Below are positions 15,823 to 25,250 of a DNA stretch of 64,000 bases, one piece after another (position 1 is the first letter of the stretch; each line of letters begins with the position of its first letter). This stretch comes from JAAURB01 sp049649525 (lineage in GTDB: Bacteria; Cyanobacteriota; Cyanobacteriia; Cyanobacteriales; Microcoleaceae). A model generated the notes under the pieces. It was not told where the DNA came from, did not search any database, and worked only from the letters and a program-made list of their open reading frames with translations. Position numbers and translations under genes: made by a program. The stretch is from contig JBARZE010000034.1 of the NCBI GenBank assembly GCA_049649525.1, positions 124,001 through 188,000 of the forward strand, read 5' to 3'.

Positions 15823-17169
15823 AGAGATTTTCTATTGAGGCTAATACTCAAGATTGACCAAGATTTGGTCGAAATTTAGTGACATTTTACCTCGAAACCG
15901 ACAACGTGACTAGAGCCAACCTGAAAGCTGCCCACTCTCCACTCGAGTCTCAACTTCACACAAAGCGCTCAGAGGGAAATTTGTCTCAATCGAAGAGTTA
16001 TTGTATTATATAAAAATTAGCGGTACTGTCGTTAAAGTGACTAGCGCTAAGGTCACTCGATGAAGCCAGTTAAAGCCGTCAATACTCAGCAAATCGCTTA
16101 ACCTGTGGTTAGTCTGCTCCATGAAAAGCTATTCAATAGACGATAGTCCGTTATAGCTACCCTCATCTTGGTCGCAATTCTACTATTTGCTCTACATAGC
16201 TAGCCAGACACGAGTCTTAATTAAAACTATGAGAGTATTAGAGAAACTTTGGGAAACCGCAACGGTGAAAGATTATTCTTCTGCTTGCCATGGAATCTAT
16301 CTGTGAATTCGTTGCTTTGCTGAAATACCAGATTGAGATGGGTGGGTCTTCGAGTGAGGAGGAGTTTCAAGTCACCAAAGGTATAGACGAAAACCTTTTA
16401 CGAGATGGGTTAACTTTTTGGGATATGGTCGCTCTATTGGCAATAATCCCAAATCAACAGCAATCACTCGCCTTATGGGAGATTTCATTAGTTCAAAAGA
16501 CTCAGCCATCGAGGTTAATATACTGTACTTAATATCCATCCTTGGACGATATAAAGTTATTTCAATGAGATGATGGGATTCAGTCCAGCTAGGCCTAGAG
16601 ATGGCAGTAAATTTGCTGCTTTTTTTCTAATCATTAGGTCACCCTCTTTAGATTGAGAAAGAGTTACAAATTCACTCATTAAAAGTTGAGTTCATGACTT
16701 AGAGCTGACCCTGTAGAATCTATTGGTTGAGGAGCATTAAAGTATCGGTCGATCACCCACTATTACTTGATATGGAGCCAAGTTTTTGTGAGATCATAGA
16801 AATTTTCTCATGAAAACAAGAAATCAAAAACATTAAACGTTAAAAGAAGTGATTAATCACTCATCTTTCTGTTTTGTTTCAATACATGAGGTTAACTTGA
16901 CTTTAGTTGCTTAGAGTTTTACTCTAAAAATTCATTATTATTTCTATGAATTTATTTTTGACAAGGAACCTTGGCTATTGAAACCGATTTCCGAAAGCTG
17001 AATCAGATCAAACAAATTCATCTTAATTGATTCAGTATTAATTGTTCAGAAAATTCGACTGAATACCATAAAAAAGAAAACTTCGTTAATGTACAACGAT
17101 ATCAAAATCAACAGTAAAGGTACACGCAACGTAGCTGCCTTCAATGTTGAAAATTTTTGAGGAAATTAA
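15823..17169. other. Long intergenic region upstream of rne
   Basis: This 1.35 kb spacer divides psb27 and rne, which are transcribed away from each other. Part of it is probably the long 5' leader typical of cyanobacterial rne, which in studied species is U-rich and used in autoregulation by RNase E. A GTGAC/GTCAC-type inverted repeat (AGTGAC...GTCACT) lies near 16036-16056. Bases 16290-16532 form an 80-codon ATG frame, and another frame over 16360-16560 is also open; neither resembles a known protein. I would not call a gene here. Confidence 0.5.
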
Positions 17170-19329
17170 ATGTCAAAACAAATTATTATCGCCGAACAAC
17201 ACCGAATTGCGGCTGTTTTTTCCGAAGACCAAATCCAAGAACTCGTGGTGGCAACAGGCAGTCACCAAGTCAGTGATATTTACTTAGGGGTAGTGGAAAA
17301 TGTCCTCCCCGGAATTGATGCCGCATTTGTCAATATTGGAGATGCAGAACGCAACGGTTTTATCCATGTTTCCGATTTAGGGCCATTACGACTGAAAAAA
17401 TCTTCCGGTTCGATCACAGAATTACTCGCACCTCAGCAAAAAGTCCTGGTGCAAGTGATGAAAGAACCAACAGGGACTAAAGGCCCCCGACTCACGGGTA
17501 ACATCACCCTACCGGGTCGTTATTTAGTACTGATGCCTTATGGACGGGGAGTCAATTTATCTCGCCGGATTCGTTCTGAAGCTGAACGCAATCGCCTCAG
17601 AGCATTAGCGATTTTAATCAAACCTTCCGGCATGGGTTTACTCGTGCGGACAGAAGCCGATGGGATGGCAGAAGAAGCGATTTTAGAAGATTTGGAAAAC
17701 CTACAAAAACAGTGGGAATTAATTCAACAAGAAGGCAGTTCAACTCGTCCCCCAGCATTACTCAATCGAGACGATGACTTTATTCAACGAGTGCTGCGAG
17801 ATATGTACAGCACAGAAGTCAACCGGATTGTTCTTGATTCAAGTCAGGGAATTAAACGAGTCAAGCAACAACTGATTAGCTGGAGTGTGGGAAAATCTCC
17901 TCAGGGTGTACTGATTGACCACCATAAAGAACGGACTCCGGTTCTAGAATATTTTCGGGTAAATGCTGCAATTCGAGAAGCCATGCGTCCCCGAGTGGAC
18001 TTGCCATCGGGTGGTTACATTATCATTGAACCCACAGAAGCCTTAACGGTGATTGATGTCAACTCAGGCTCATTTACCCGTTCAGCGACGGCACGAGAAA
18101 CCGTATTATGGACAAACTGTGAAGCAGCCACAGAAATTGCTCGTCAATTGCGCCTGCGTAATGTTGCTGGGGTGATTATTGTAGACTTTATCGATATGGA
18201 TTCTCGGCGAGATCAACTGCAACTTGTAGAACACTTTAACAAAGTTCTCAAAGCTGATAAAGCTCGACCTCAAATTGCTCAACTTTCTGAATTAGGTTTA
18301 GTTGAACTAACTCGTAAGCGCCAAGGACAAAATATCTATGAGTTATTTGGTCGGACTTGTTCTTCTTGCGGCGGTTTAGGACATCTCGTTCACTTACCCG
18401 ATTCCCCAGAAGACGACGGTGCTGATATTCCTGACCGGATTATGTTGGGTGGCAAAGCCGGATTACCCATCGGCGTTAACGATACCACCGAACGTGCTAA
18501 ACCCATTACAATTGACAGTCAACCTCGTGAAGAGCCGACGGTTGTTGAGTTAGATGCTTCTAGTAATTTGCAAGATCTCGACTTACTCAATCACCCCAGT
18601 TATCAGGATATTGGCGCAAATAACAACACTAATCCTCGCCGTCGTCGCCGTCGTCGCTTAGGAGATTTAGAACCTTTAGTCCGAGAAGAGGACGAACGTC
18701 GTAGTAATGACATCCGGGTAATTCCCAATAATTACAATGAATCGCGTTCAGAAAGCAGCATCACAGAAGTCAGTTCCGCACGACCCGGACTCCCGGAGCG
18801 CAATCGTTCCCCTAAAGCGGAATTGATTAAAGCACCCGCAGACCCCCCAGAAGTGATTTCAGTAGAAATGACGGGTGAAGAACAACAAATGTATGCATTG
18901 ATGGGAATTTCTCCATTACTGGTATCGAGCGAAACTGTAAAAAATCCAAGAACCGCAATTGTTACCGTTCGTCTGCCGGGTGATGAGCCTGTATCTCCAG
19001 AGGAATTAATCGATGATCAAGAGCCAGATAAGCCGACCATATCTCCAACATCATCTGAACCCGAACCCGTTCAAACTCCTGATTCAACTGCCACGGAAAG
19101 TCAACCCGAACCGCCCATATTAAATTTAATTCAGCCAGATAATGAAGCTGAAGAAATAGATGATTCAGACAGAGTCCCAGATGACTCAGTGCAGGAATTA
19201 GAAGAAGATCAAACCCCCGACTCAGTATTAGAAGAAATCGATCATGATGATGATGACGGTGATGAGGCTGAAGAACAAACCCCTGTCATTCGTCGCCGCC
19301 GCCGTCGTTCTTCTGCTCTCTCAGATTAA
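17170..19329 (+). CDS. rne: Ribonuclease E (Rne/Rng family)
   Basis: Endoribonuclease that starts mRNA decay and processes stable RNA. The 719-residue protein has the catalytic half at about 1-410. An S1 domain (YLGVVENVLPGIDAAFVNIG) is followed by the DNase I-like site with D296 and N298 in VIDVNSGSFT and D339 in VDFIDM, and by the zinc-link CSSCGG (C397, C400). The C-terminal part is long, acidic and low in complexity, with arginine runs (RRRRRRRLGD and, at the end, RRRRRRSSALSD). The terminal arginine-rich stretch matches the known cyanobacterial motif that recruits polynucleotide phosphorylase. rnhB starts seven bases after the stop, so the two form an operon. Confidence 0.97.
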   Translation: MSKQIIIAEQHRIAAVFSEDQIQELVVATGSHQVSDIYLGVVENVLPGIDAAFVNIGDAERNGFIHVSDLGPLRLKKSSGSITELLAPQQKVLVQVMKEPTGTKGPRLTGNITLPGRYLVLMPYGRGVNLSRRIRSEAERNRLRALAILIKPSGMGLLVRTEADGMAEEAILEDLENLQKQWELIQQEGSSTRPPALLNRDDDFIQRVLRDMYSTEVNRIVLDSSQGIKRVKQQLISWSVGKSPQGVLIDHHKERTPVLEYFRVNAAIREAMRPRVDLPSGGYIIIEPTEALTVIDVNSGSFTRSATARETVLWTNCEAATEIARQLRLRNVAGVIIVDFIDMDSRRDQLQLVEHFNKVLKADKARPQIAQLSELGLVELTRKRQGQNIYELFGRTCSSCGGLGHLVHLPDSPEDDGADIPDRIMLGGKAGLPIGVNDTTERAKPITIDSQPREEPTVVELDASSNLQDLDLLNHPSYQDIGANNNTNPRRRRRRRLGDLEPLVREEDERRSNDIRVIPNNYNESRSESSITEVSSARPGLPERNRSPKAELIKAPADPPEVISVEMTGEEQQMYALMGISPLLVSSETVKNPRTAIVTVRLPGDEPVSPEELIDDQEPDKPTISPTSSEPEPVQTPDSTATESQPEPPILNLIQPDNEAEEIDDSDRVPDDSVQELEEDQTPDSVLEEIDHDDDDGDEAEEQTPVIRRRRRRSSALSD

Positions 19330-19336
19330 GTAAAAA

Positions 19337-19924
19337 GTGTCAGAGATTTTGTGGGTTGCAGGTGTCGATGAAGTGGGACGGGGAGCATTATTTGGCCCGG
19401 TAGTGGCAGCGGCTGTGATTCTACCGGAAACAGCCATCGCTCCCCTAAAACAGTTGGGTGTCCAAGATAGCAAGCGCCTGAGTCCGAAAAAACGGGTTAA
19501 TTTATCCCAACAGATTCAGGCAATTGCAATAGACTGTAAAGTCGGTTGGGCAGGGGTGCGGGAAATTGATCGGCTTAATATTTTGCAAGCGACGTTGTTA
19601 GCAATGAGGCGATCAATTTTAAAATTGAATCCTCCGCCTCAACGGTGTTTAATTGATGGCAACCAAAGTATTCCTAATTTATCCATTCCGCAACAGACGA
19701 TAATCAAAGGCGATCAAACTTCCGAAGCGATCGCCTCGGCTAGTATTATCGCTAAAGTTTGGCGAGATCAACTGATTGTTCGTCTTGCCCGAAAATATCC
19801 AGAATATGACTTAATTCACAATAAAGGGTACGGCACAAAAAAACACTGTGAAGCGCTACAGCGTTACGGTGCATCGTCTCAACACCGTTTATCTTTCCGT
19901 CCTTGTCAAGTTTTGAAATTGTAG
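19337..19924 (+). CDS. rnhB: Ribonuclease HII
   Basis: Removes ribonucleotides and RNA primers from RNA-DNA hybrids. The 195-residue protein begins with a GTG start seven bases after rne. It contains VAGVDEVGRGALFGPVVAAA with the catalytic D-E pair, QDSKRLSPKKR, LIDGN (third acid), and ASASIIAKVWRD with the fourth acidic residue nearby, all usual for RNase HII. The rne-rnhB order is common in cyanobacteria and suggests joint transcription. No upstream ATG gives a better start. Confidence 0.97.
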   Translation: MSEILWVAGVDEVGRGALFGPVVAAAVILPETAIAPLKQLGVQDSKRLSPKKRVNLSQQIQAIAIDCKVGWAGVREIDRLNILQATLLAMRRSILKLNPPPQRCLIDGNQSIPNLSIPQQTIIKGDQTSEAIASASIIAKVWRDQLIVRLARKYPEYDLIHNKGYGTKKHCEALQRYGASSQHRLSFRPCQVLKL

Positions 19925-19971
19925 AGTTTTACAGTGTTGTCAAAAAGCTTTAATTGGAGGATTTTATCACA

Positions 19972-20562
19972 ATGATGGATACTTTAACCTTGAAATTAGA
20001 TTCTGTTCAGCTTACAGACGAGCAGTTTTATCAACTTTGCCAAAATAATGAAACTTTACAGTTTGAACGAACAGCCGAAGGAGATTTAGTTATTATGCCA
20101 CCTGTGGGGGGAGAAAGCGGAAATAGAGAAGCCAATTTAATTGCTGATTTAGTGATTTGGAATCGTCAAACGGATTTAGGTTATACATTTAGTTCTTCGA
20201 CTATATTCAAATTACCAAATGGTGCGAATCGTTCACCTGATGCGGCTTGGATTCAGCGAGAACGTTGGCAAGCATTGACTGTAGAAGATAGACGTAAATT
20301 TTCTCCGATTGTACCCGATTTTGTGATCGAATTACGCTCCCCCACAGACCGTCTCAAAGCTTTGCAATCTAAAATGGAAGAATATATTTCTGTCGGCGTG
20401 AAATTAGCCTGGCTCATCAATCCTCAGCAACAACAAGTAGAAATATATCGCCCAAAAACTGAAGTCGAAACCAGAAATTTACCCACAGAATTATCAGGTG
20501 AAAATGTTTTACCCGGATTCGCTTTAAATTTATCCCAATACTCTAATATTGAATTAGATTGA
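19972..20562 (+). CDS. Uma2 family endonuclease (DUF820)
   Basis: A 196-residue Uma2/DUF820 protein, a family with a PD-(D/E)XK-like fold that is expanded in cyanobacteria. Its biological role is unknown. The typical blocks are present: LTDEQFYQLCQNNETLQFER, the SPDAAWI segment with a conserved aspartate, PDFVIELRSPTDRLKALQSK, and AWLINPQQQQVEIYRP. The start is the ATG at 19972, eleven bases after a good GGAGG site; the frame runs upstream to 19954, but that would place the start before the site. The last nine bases overlap the end of the convergent DUF1997 gene. Confidence 0.92.
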   Translation: MMDTLTLKLDSVQLTDEQFYQLCQNNETLQFERTAEGDLVIMPPVGGESGNREANLIADLVIWNRQTDLGYTFSSSTIFKLPNGANRSPDAAWIQRERWQALTVEDRRKFSPIVPDFVIELRSPTDRLKALQSKMEEYISVGVKLAWLINPQQQQVEIYRPKTEVETRNLPTELSGENVLPGFALNLSQYSNIELD

Positions 20563-21132
20563 CTCAGGTAAAATAGATTTTGATGGAGTTGAAGAAATCT
20601 CTGTTTGTTCAGCCGCCCAACGACGATAATCAACCAGTAAATTATGCATTAATCTTTGTTTAACCGTGACTAAAACACTTTTTAACAGTCCATTTCCTGT
20701 CGTTTCTAGAATCGGTTTAGGAGTTAATTGTAGCGGTGGAGGCAGTTCAACTTGTACTTCCAAATCTGCGATTCCTTTCAGATGAGGAACACCCTCAATT
20801 TCACAAGGAGAAAGCCGCCCGAATAAGTTTAAAGCAAATCTTTCATTAATGTATTCTACCCCGCGAATTTCACACCCGACAGACTTGAGCCTGAATGTTC
20901 CATCCGAAAGCGTCCAAATTCGTAAATCAACTGTAGGCTGAATCGTCAGCATCATAAATGACAGCGGGCGCATTTTTAAACGAAAACAGTCTTCGCTTAA
21001 TTGTTCTAAACGAGTTGGGTCAACTAAGGCACTGACGAGCCGTTTCGGTTGGCGCAAATAGTGCTGAATTGGAATTTGTTGTTCAGCAACAGCGAGATTG
21101 ACAGACTGAGATGCTAAAAATCGAACTTGCAT
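20554..21132 (-). CDS. DUF1997 family protein
   Basis: A 192-residue protein of DUF1997, a cyanobacterial and plant family related in shape to lipid-binding START-like folds; its function is unknown. Signature parts are PIQHYLRQPKRLVSALVDP, then EDCFRLKMRPLSFMMLTIQP, and LSPCEIEGVPHLKGIADLEV. There is no signal peptide. Its last nine bases overlap the end of the convergent Uma2 gene. Confidence 0.85.
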   Translation of the reverse strand: MQVRFLASQSVNLAVAEQQIPIQHYLRQPKRLVSALVDPTRLEQLSEDCFRLKMRPLSFMMLTIQPTVDLRIWTLSDGTFRLKSVGCEIRGVEYINERFALNLFGRLSPCEIEGVPHLKGIADLEVQVELPPPLQLTPKPILETTGNGLLKSVLVTVKQRLMHNLLVDYRRWAAEQTEISSTPSKSILPESI

Positions 21133-21495
21133 TAATCTTAAATTTACTCTCCTATACTAATTGTAATAATAATTAATTTTTATCACCCTAATCCGGATCA
21201 AATTAGTCCGTTTTAGTTCAAAATCATAACGTAGATTTAACTTACAATCATACGGGTAATTGAGATTGAAAAGATGTAACGATTTGTATCTCTGCTTATA
21301 ATAACTTAATGGTATTTCAACTGGGATGGCGATTGCCTCCATCCTCAGGATAATATTGTCTGTAACGCCTCCTTCAAAAGTGAGAAATCAGCCCCCCACT
21401 CCTATAAATTCAATTCACTCCTTGGCGCTGAAATCATCACAACCCAATCACGAAAATCATAAAAACCGTTTGAAATATACCCTTTAAAATTTAAG
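21133..21495. other. Spacer between the DUF1997 gene and pheA
   Basis: A 363-base gap between divergent genes that should contain both promoters. It has a 61-codon reverse frame (21157-21342), which looks like chance. I see no structured RNA. Confidence 0.45.
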
Positions 21496-22341
21496 ATGCC
21501 TTTACTTCAATCTCCGACAATTGCTTATTTAGGGCCTCCCGGAACTTATTCTGAGGCAGCGGCAGAAGCTTATGCTCAGCGAAGTTGTCCTCCGGGTCAA
21601 ATTCAACTGTGTCCTTATCCCAGTATTTTTCAAACCTTAGAAGCAGTTGCCTTGGGTAAAGTTGAGATCGGGGTTGTTCCGGTAGAAAATTCAATTCAAG
21701 GCAGCGTTACAATCACTTTAGATGCATTGTGGCAAATCGAGCAGCTTCAAATTCAACACGCCCTAATTTTGCCAATTGCTCACGTTTTTATTTCTCAAGC
21801 CAACCTGTTAAGCGAGATTAAAACAGTCTATTCTCATCCCCAGGCTTTAGCACAATGTCAGCAATGGCTAGAACATCATTTAAGTAATATTCAGTTAATT
21901 CCGACCAATTCTACTACAGAAGCATTGCAACATTTAACCACAGAAAAGACAGCCGGGGCCATTTCTTCAGAACGGGCAGCACAACTCTATCAATTGCCTG
22001 TATTAGCCGATGCTATTAGTGATTATCCGGAAAATTGTACCCGATTTTGGGTCGTCAGTTTACGACCTTCTTCTGGAGGAAGCCATACATCTTTAGCATT
22101 TAGCGTTCCAGCCAATATTCCGGGCGCTTTAGTCAAACCCTTGCAAACTTTCGCCTGCCGAAATATTAATCTTAATCGGATAGAATCGCGTCCGACAAAG
22201 CGTTCTTTAGGAGATTATGTCTTTTTTATTGATATCGCAGCCAATGCCTTAGATGCATCTGTTCAATCTGCACTGATGGAATTAAAATCTTACACTAAAA
22301 TTCTTAAAGTATTTGGGAGTTATGATATTATTTCTTCTTAA
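21496..22341 (+). CDS. pheA: Prephenate dehydratase
   Basis: Converts prephenate to phenylpyruvate, the committed step to phenylalanine. The 281-residue protein is a monofunctional dehydratase plus ACT type, without a chorismate mutase part. The N-terminal part has IAYLGPPGTYSEAAAEAYAQ. The catalytic region has GVVPVENSIQGSVT and later DYPENCTRFWV with the T-R-F motif. The C-terminal ACT domain (from about residue 195) has the phenylalanine-binding GALVKPLQTFACRNINLNRI followed by ESRP, so feedback inhibition by phenylalanine is expected. Length and order match the family. The gene is convergent with the Lon-substrate-domain gene. Confidence 0.97.
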   Translation: MPLLQSPTIAYLGPPGTYSEAAAEAYAQRSCPPGQIQLCPYPSIFQTLEAVALGKVEIGVVPVENSIQGSVTITLDALWQIEQLQIQHALILPIAHVFISQANLLSEIKTVYSHPQALAQCQQWLEHHLSNIQLIPTNSTTEALQHLTTEKTAGAISSERAAQLYQLPVLADAISDYPENCTRFWVVSLRPSSGGSHTSLAFSVPANIPGALVKPLQTFACRNINLNRIESRPTKRSLGDYVFFIDIAANALDASVQSALMELKSYTKILKVFGSYDIISS

Positions 22342-22353
22342 ATTAGAAAGATA

Positions 22354-22376
22354 GAGACGTTTGATTAGAACGTCTC
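22354..22376. terminator. Hairpin between pheA and the convergent gene
   Basis: GAGACGTT (22354-22361) pairs with AACGTCTC (22369-22376) around a seven-base loop. No strong T run follows on either strand, but its place between two convergent genes fits a bidirectional terminator. Its stem sequence recurs in the palindromes near 23186 and 35241. Confidence 0.5.
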
Positions 22377-22396
22377 CAAATAGTCCTGGATCAATT

Positions 22397-23044
22397 TTAA
22401 GGAGAATTGAGAGTATCTTTTAACACCGTTCTAGCAGCTAAATGATTCCGAGTTGAAGTTAAGATTTCAGCCTCTCGTTCTAAACGAATTGCTGTATCTT
22501 GTAACTCAAGCAGACTCTGCTGTTCAGATGCAACACCATATAAATTACTCGCAACCCAGTATGATAATTCTGTTGGTAAGTCAGGAATATCTTCTGGAAG
22601 CTCAATTTGTTGATCCATCAATTTACTCGATAGACGAACCACATCCCGCAGTAAATGTTCAACATCAGTTGCTAATGGTTTTAGATCTTTAGTGGGAGGA
22701 ACCTCCTCAATCCATTCAACCAATCCGACCAGGTAAGGTTTTTCTCGCACTGCTTCTAAAACACGGAAGCGTTGCTGACCTAGGGTGAGAATATCCACAC
22801 AACCATCTGATAAGCGCTTATACTGAACAACTTCAGCACAGCAACCCACCGATGCCACCTTACCTTGATTCGGATCAACCATTAGCACCCCAAAGCGACG
22901 ATCACTTTCAAGGATGGTGTTCATCATGATCCGATAGCGAAACTCAAAAATATGCAACGGAAGAGGTCGGCCAGGAAATAAAACCACTTCCGGAAGTGGA
23001 AATAGGGGAAGTTCTCGAACAGCAATAGAGGAAGATGATGACAT
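22397..23044 (-). CDS. Lon substrate-binding domain protein (LAN-like, no protease domain)
   Basis: A 215-residue protein that corresponds to the N-terminal domain of Lon protease alone: ELPLFPLPEVVLFPGRPLPL, then HIFEFRYRIMMNTIL, FGVLMVDPNQGKVASVGC and VLTLGQQ-type sequence (DILTLGQQRFRVLE). There is no ATPase or protease part. Stand-alone members are widespread; the function is unknown. It lies downstream of rpsJ on the same strand with a spacer of about 300 bases holding a hairpin, so it could be read through from the str operon. Confidence 0.9.
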   Translation of the reverse strand: MSSSSSIAVRELPLFPLPEVVLFPGRPLPLHIFEFRYRIMMNTILESDRRFGVLMVDPNQGKVASVGCCAEVVQYKRLSDGCVDILTLGQQRFRVLEAVREKPYLVGLVEWIEEVPPTKDLKPLATDVEHLLRDVVRLSSKLMDQQIELPEDIPDLPTELSYWVASNLYGVASEQQSLLELQDTAIRLEREAEILTSTRNHLAARTVLKDTLNSP

Positions 23045-23341
23045 TGTCCCTTACTAAGGTATGCGCTTCTTCCTTATACTGTAGCGGATTTCTTAAGCTG
23101 TGTTTTGCACTCAACCTTTCGAGGATAAATCTAATCAATCCACTGTTATATCGAAAACCCGTTTTTAACAGGTGATAAAATTGTTGAGACGTTACATATA
23201 ACCTCTCATGCAGCAGATTTAGCGTCTCTACAGAGTCTGACTTTAATTTATTGCCCGAACTGTCGAATGCAAGCTTTCTACCTCTGGCTTTTGATCTAAA
23301 CAGAAACCAGAGGCACACCTTTACCTCATATCCTAGAAAGT
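23045..23341. other. Spacer between rpsJ and the Lon-domain gene, with hairpin and palindrome relic
   Basis: A stem CCTCTGG (23281-23287) with CCAGAGG (23307-23313) lies just downstream of rpsJ on its strand and may end or attenuate the str operon. A degenerate palindrome, GAGACGTTACATATAACCTCTC, occupies 23186-23207 and looks like a decayed copy of the repeat at 35241-35260. Confidence 0.55.
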
Positions 23342-23659
23342 TTAGAGTTTCACCTCAATATCTACCCCAGCCGGGAGATCTAACTTCATCAAAGCATCGA
23401 TGGTTTTAGAAGACGGTTGATAGATATCGATAATTCGGCGATGCGTCCGGGTTTCAAAATGTTCGCGGGAATCTTTATCGACGTGAGGAGAACGCAGTAC
23501 ACAGTAAATTCGTCGCTTTGTCGGTAAAGGAATTGGGCCGATGGCAGTTGCGCCAGTGCGGTTAGCAGTATCGACAATTTTTTCACAGGAAGTGTCTAGT
23601 AAACGGCGGTCAAAAGCCTTCAGACGAATGCGGATTTTCTGTTGTTGAATAGTTGCCAT
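23342..23659 (-). CDS. rpsJ: 30S ribosomal protein S10
   Basis: A 105-residue ribosomal protein of the small subunit head, also a NusB partner in antitermination. Family sequence is unmistakable: IRIRLKAFDRRLLDTSCEKI, GPIPLPTKRRIYCVLRSPHV, and HFETRTHRRIIDIYQP. It is the last gene of the str operon here, about 210 bases after tuf, the order known for cyanobacteria (rpsL-rpsG-fusA-tuf-rpsJ). Confidence 0.98.
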   Translation of the reverse strand: MATIQQQKIRIRLKAFDRRLLDTSCEKIVDTANRTGATAIGPIPLPTKRRIYCVLRSPHVDKDSREHFETRTHRRIIDIYQPSSKTIDALMKLDLPAGVDIEVKL

Positions 23660-23871
23660 CAGAGATTAACGGTTTAATTTTCTAGGTTCAGTCGGTTTCG
23701 TTATCAGTAGTCAGTTTTTTACAGCGCGACTGCGATTATGTCCAAACCAACTAGTGAGAACGGAGGCAGTTTCATGCAAACAGGGTAGAAAAGGTTCTGC
23801 TTGTTGAACAGTTTTCTACCCTTGTCCGGAAATGGAGAATGAGCGTTGAACAACTCAGTAGAAGTGTTGTC

Positions 23872-25101
23872 CTACTTCACAATTTTAGCGACAACACCCG
23901 CACCGATTGTGCGTCCACCTTCACGAATCGCAAAACGCATTCCCTGCTCAATCGCAATCGATTTTACCAGTTCTACGCTCATTTTGATCCGATCGCCCGG
24001 CATAACCATTTCTACGCTACTGCCATCGTCAGCAGTGTAGCTCTTAATGGTTCCAGTTACATCAGTGGTACGAACATAGAATTGAGGGCGATATCCACCA
24101 AAAAATGGAGTGTGACGACCGCCTTCTTCTTTCTTGAGGACGTAAACTTCAGCTTCAAACTCAGTGTGAGGAGTAATTGAACCGGGTTTAGCAATTACCA
24201 TTCCCCGTTCAATTTGTTCCTTTTGAATCCCCCGCAGGAGTAGACCGACATTGTCCCCAGCCATCCCTTCATCGAGAGATTTCTGGAACATTTCCACACC
24301 TGTTACGGTAGTACTCTTAGTATCAGCTAAGCCCACCAATTCAACAGTCTCACCGACTTTCACTTTACCCCGTTCAATCCGACCGGTGGCAACAGTTCCC
24401 CGACCGGTAATGGAGAAAACGTCTTCAACCGCCATGAGGAAGGGCTTATCAATCTCACGCTCTGGAGTCGGAATATAAGAATCCACAGTCTCCATCAGGG
24501 CGTGGATTTTGTCAACCCACTCATTTTCACCCTTTTGAGTCTTGGGGTTGCTTGCCATTTGCTCAACAGCTTTTAATGCAGAACCTGAGGTAATGGGAAT
24601 CTCATCTCCATCGAAGTCGTAAGAACTCAGCAGTTCACGAACTTCAAGTTCGACTAGTTCTAACAGTTCTTCGTCATCAACTTGGTCTTGCTTGTTTAAA
24701 AACACAACAAGGTTCGGAACCCCAACCTGACGAGCGAGCAGGATATGTTCCCGAGTTTGAGGCATGGGGCCATCAGCGGCAGAAACGACCAGGATACCCC
24801 CATCCATTTGAGCGGCTCCGGTGATCATGTTTTTCACATAATCCGCGTGCCCAGGGCAGTCTACGTGAGCATAGTGACGACTCTCAGTCTCGTACTCTAC
24901 GTGAGCCGTATTAATTGTAATTCCCCGAGCTTTTTCTTCAGGTGCTGCGTCAATATCTGCGTAATTGCGAGCCTTAGCACTTCCTAGGGCTGCTAAAGCT
25001 AGGGTAATGGCAGCCGTCAGAGTTGTTTTGCCGTGGTCAACGTGACCGATTGTACCGATATTAACGTGAGGTTTGTTCCGTTCAAATTTTGCGCGTGCCA
25101 T
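23872..25101 (-). CDS. tuf: Translation elongation factor EF-Tu
   Basis: GTPase that carries aminoacyl-tRNA to the ribosome. The 409-residue protein has G1 GHVDHGKT, the effector region RGITINTAHVEYE, G3 DCPGH, G4 NKQD, and SGSALKA. Domains 2 and 3 follow, with GRGTVATGRIERGKV and HTPFFGGYRPQFYVRTTDVT. It has the cyanobacterial insertion near DGDEIPITSGSAL. The gene is fourth in the str operon, about 150 bases after fusA. Confidence 0.99.
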   Translation of the reverse strand: MARAKFERNKPHVNIGTIGHVDHGKTTLTAAITLALAALGSAKARNYADIDAAPEEKARGITINTAHVEYETESRHYAHVDCPGHADYVKNMITGAAQMDGGILVVSAADGPMPQTREHILLARQVGVPNLVVFLNKQDQVDDEELLELVELEVRELLSSYDFDGDEIPITSGSALKAVEQMASNPKTQKGENEWVDKIHALMETVDSYIPTPEREIDKPFLMAVEDVFSITGRGTVATGRIERGKVKVGETVELVGLADTKSTTVTGVEMFQKSLDEGMAGDNVGLLLRGIQKEQIERGMVIAKPGSITPHTEFEAEVYVLKKEEGGRHTPFFGGYRPQFYVRTTDVTGTIKSYTADDGSSVEMVMPGDRIKMSVELVKSIAIEQGMRFAIREGGRTIGAGVVAKIVK

Positions 25102-25250
25102 ATTCTACTTGATTCTGGATGTTAGATATTGAATGATACAGTATTAGACCTGGAATCGTCAGTGAACTCTAAAAGACACCGAGAGGATAACTGAAAGCTG
25201 TTTAATATTTTATCTTTCCTTTGTCCTGTTGAGTCTCTAGTTTTTCACGA

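Noticed and set aside
16290..16532. An 80-codon forward ATG frame in the rne upstream region
   Set aside because: No family resemblance, another frame is open over the same bases, and codon use is unremarkable. Treated as non-coding.
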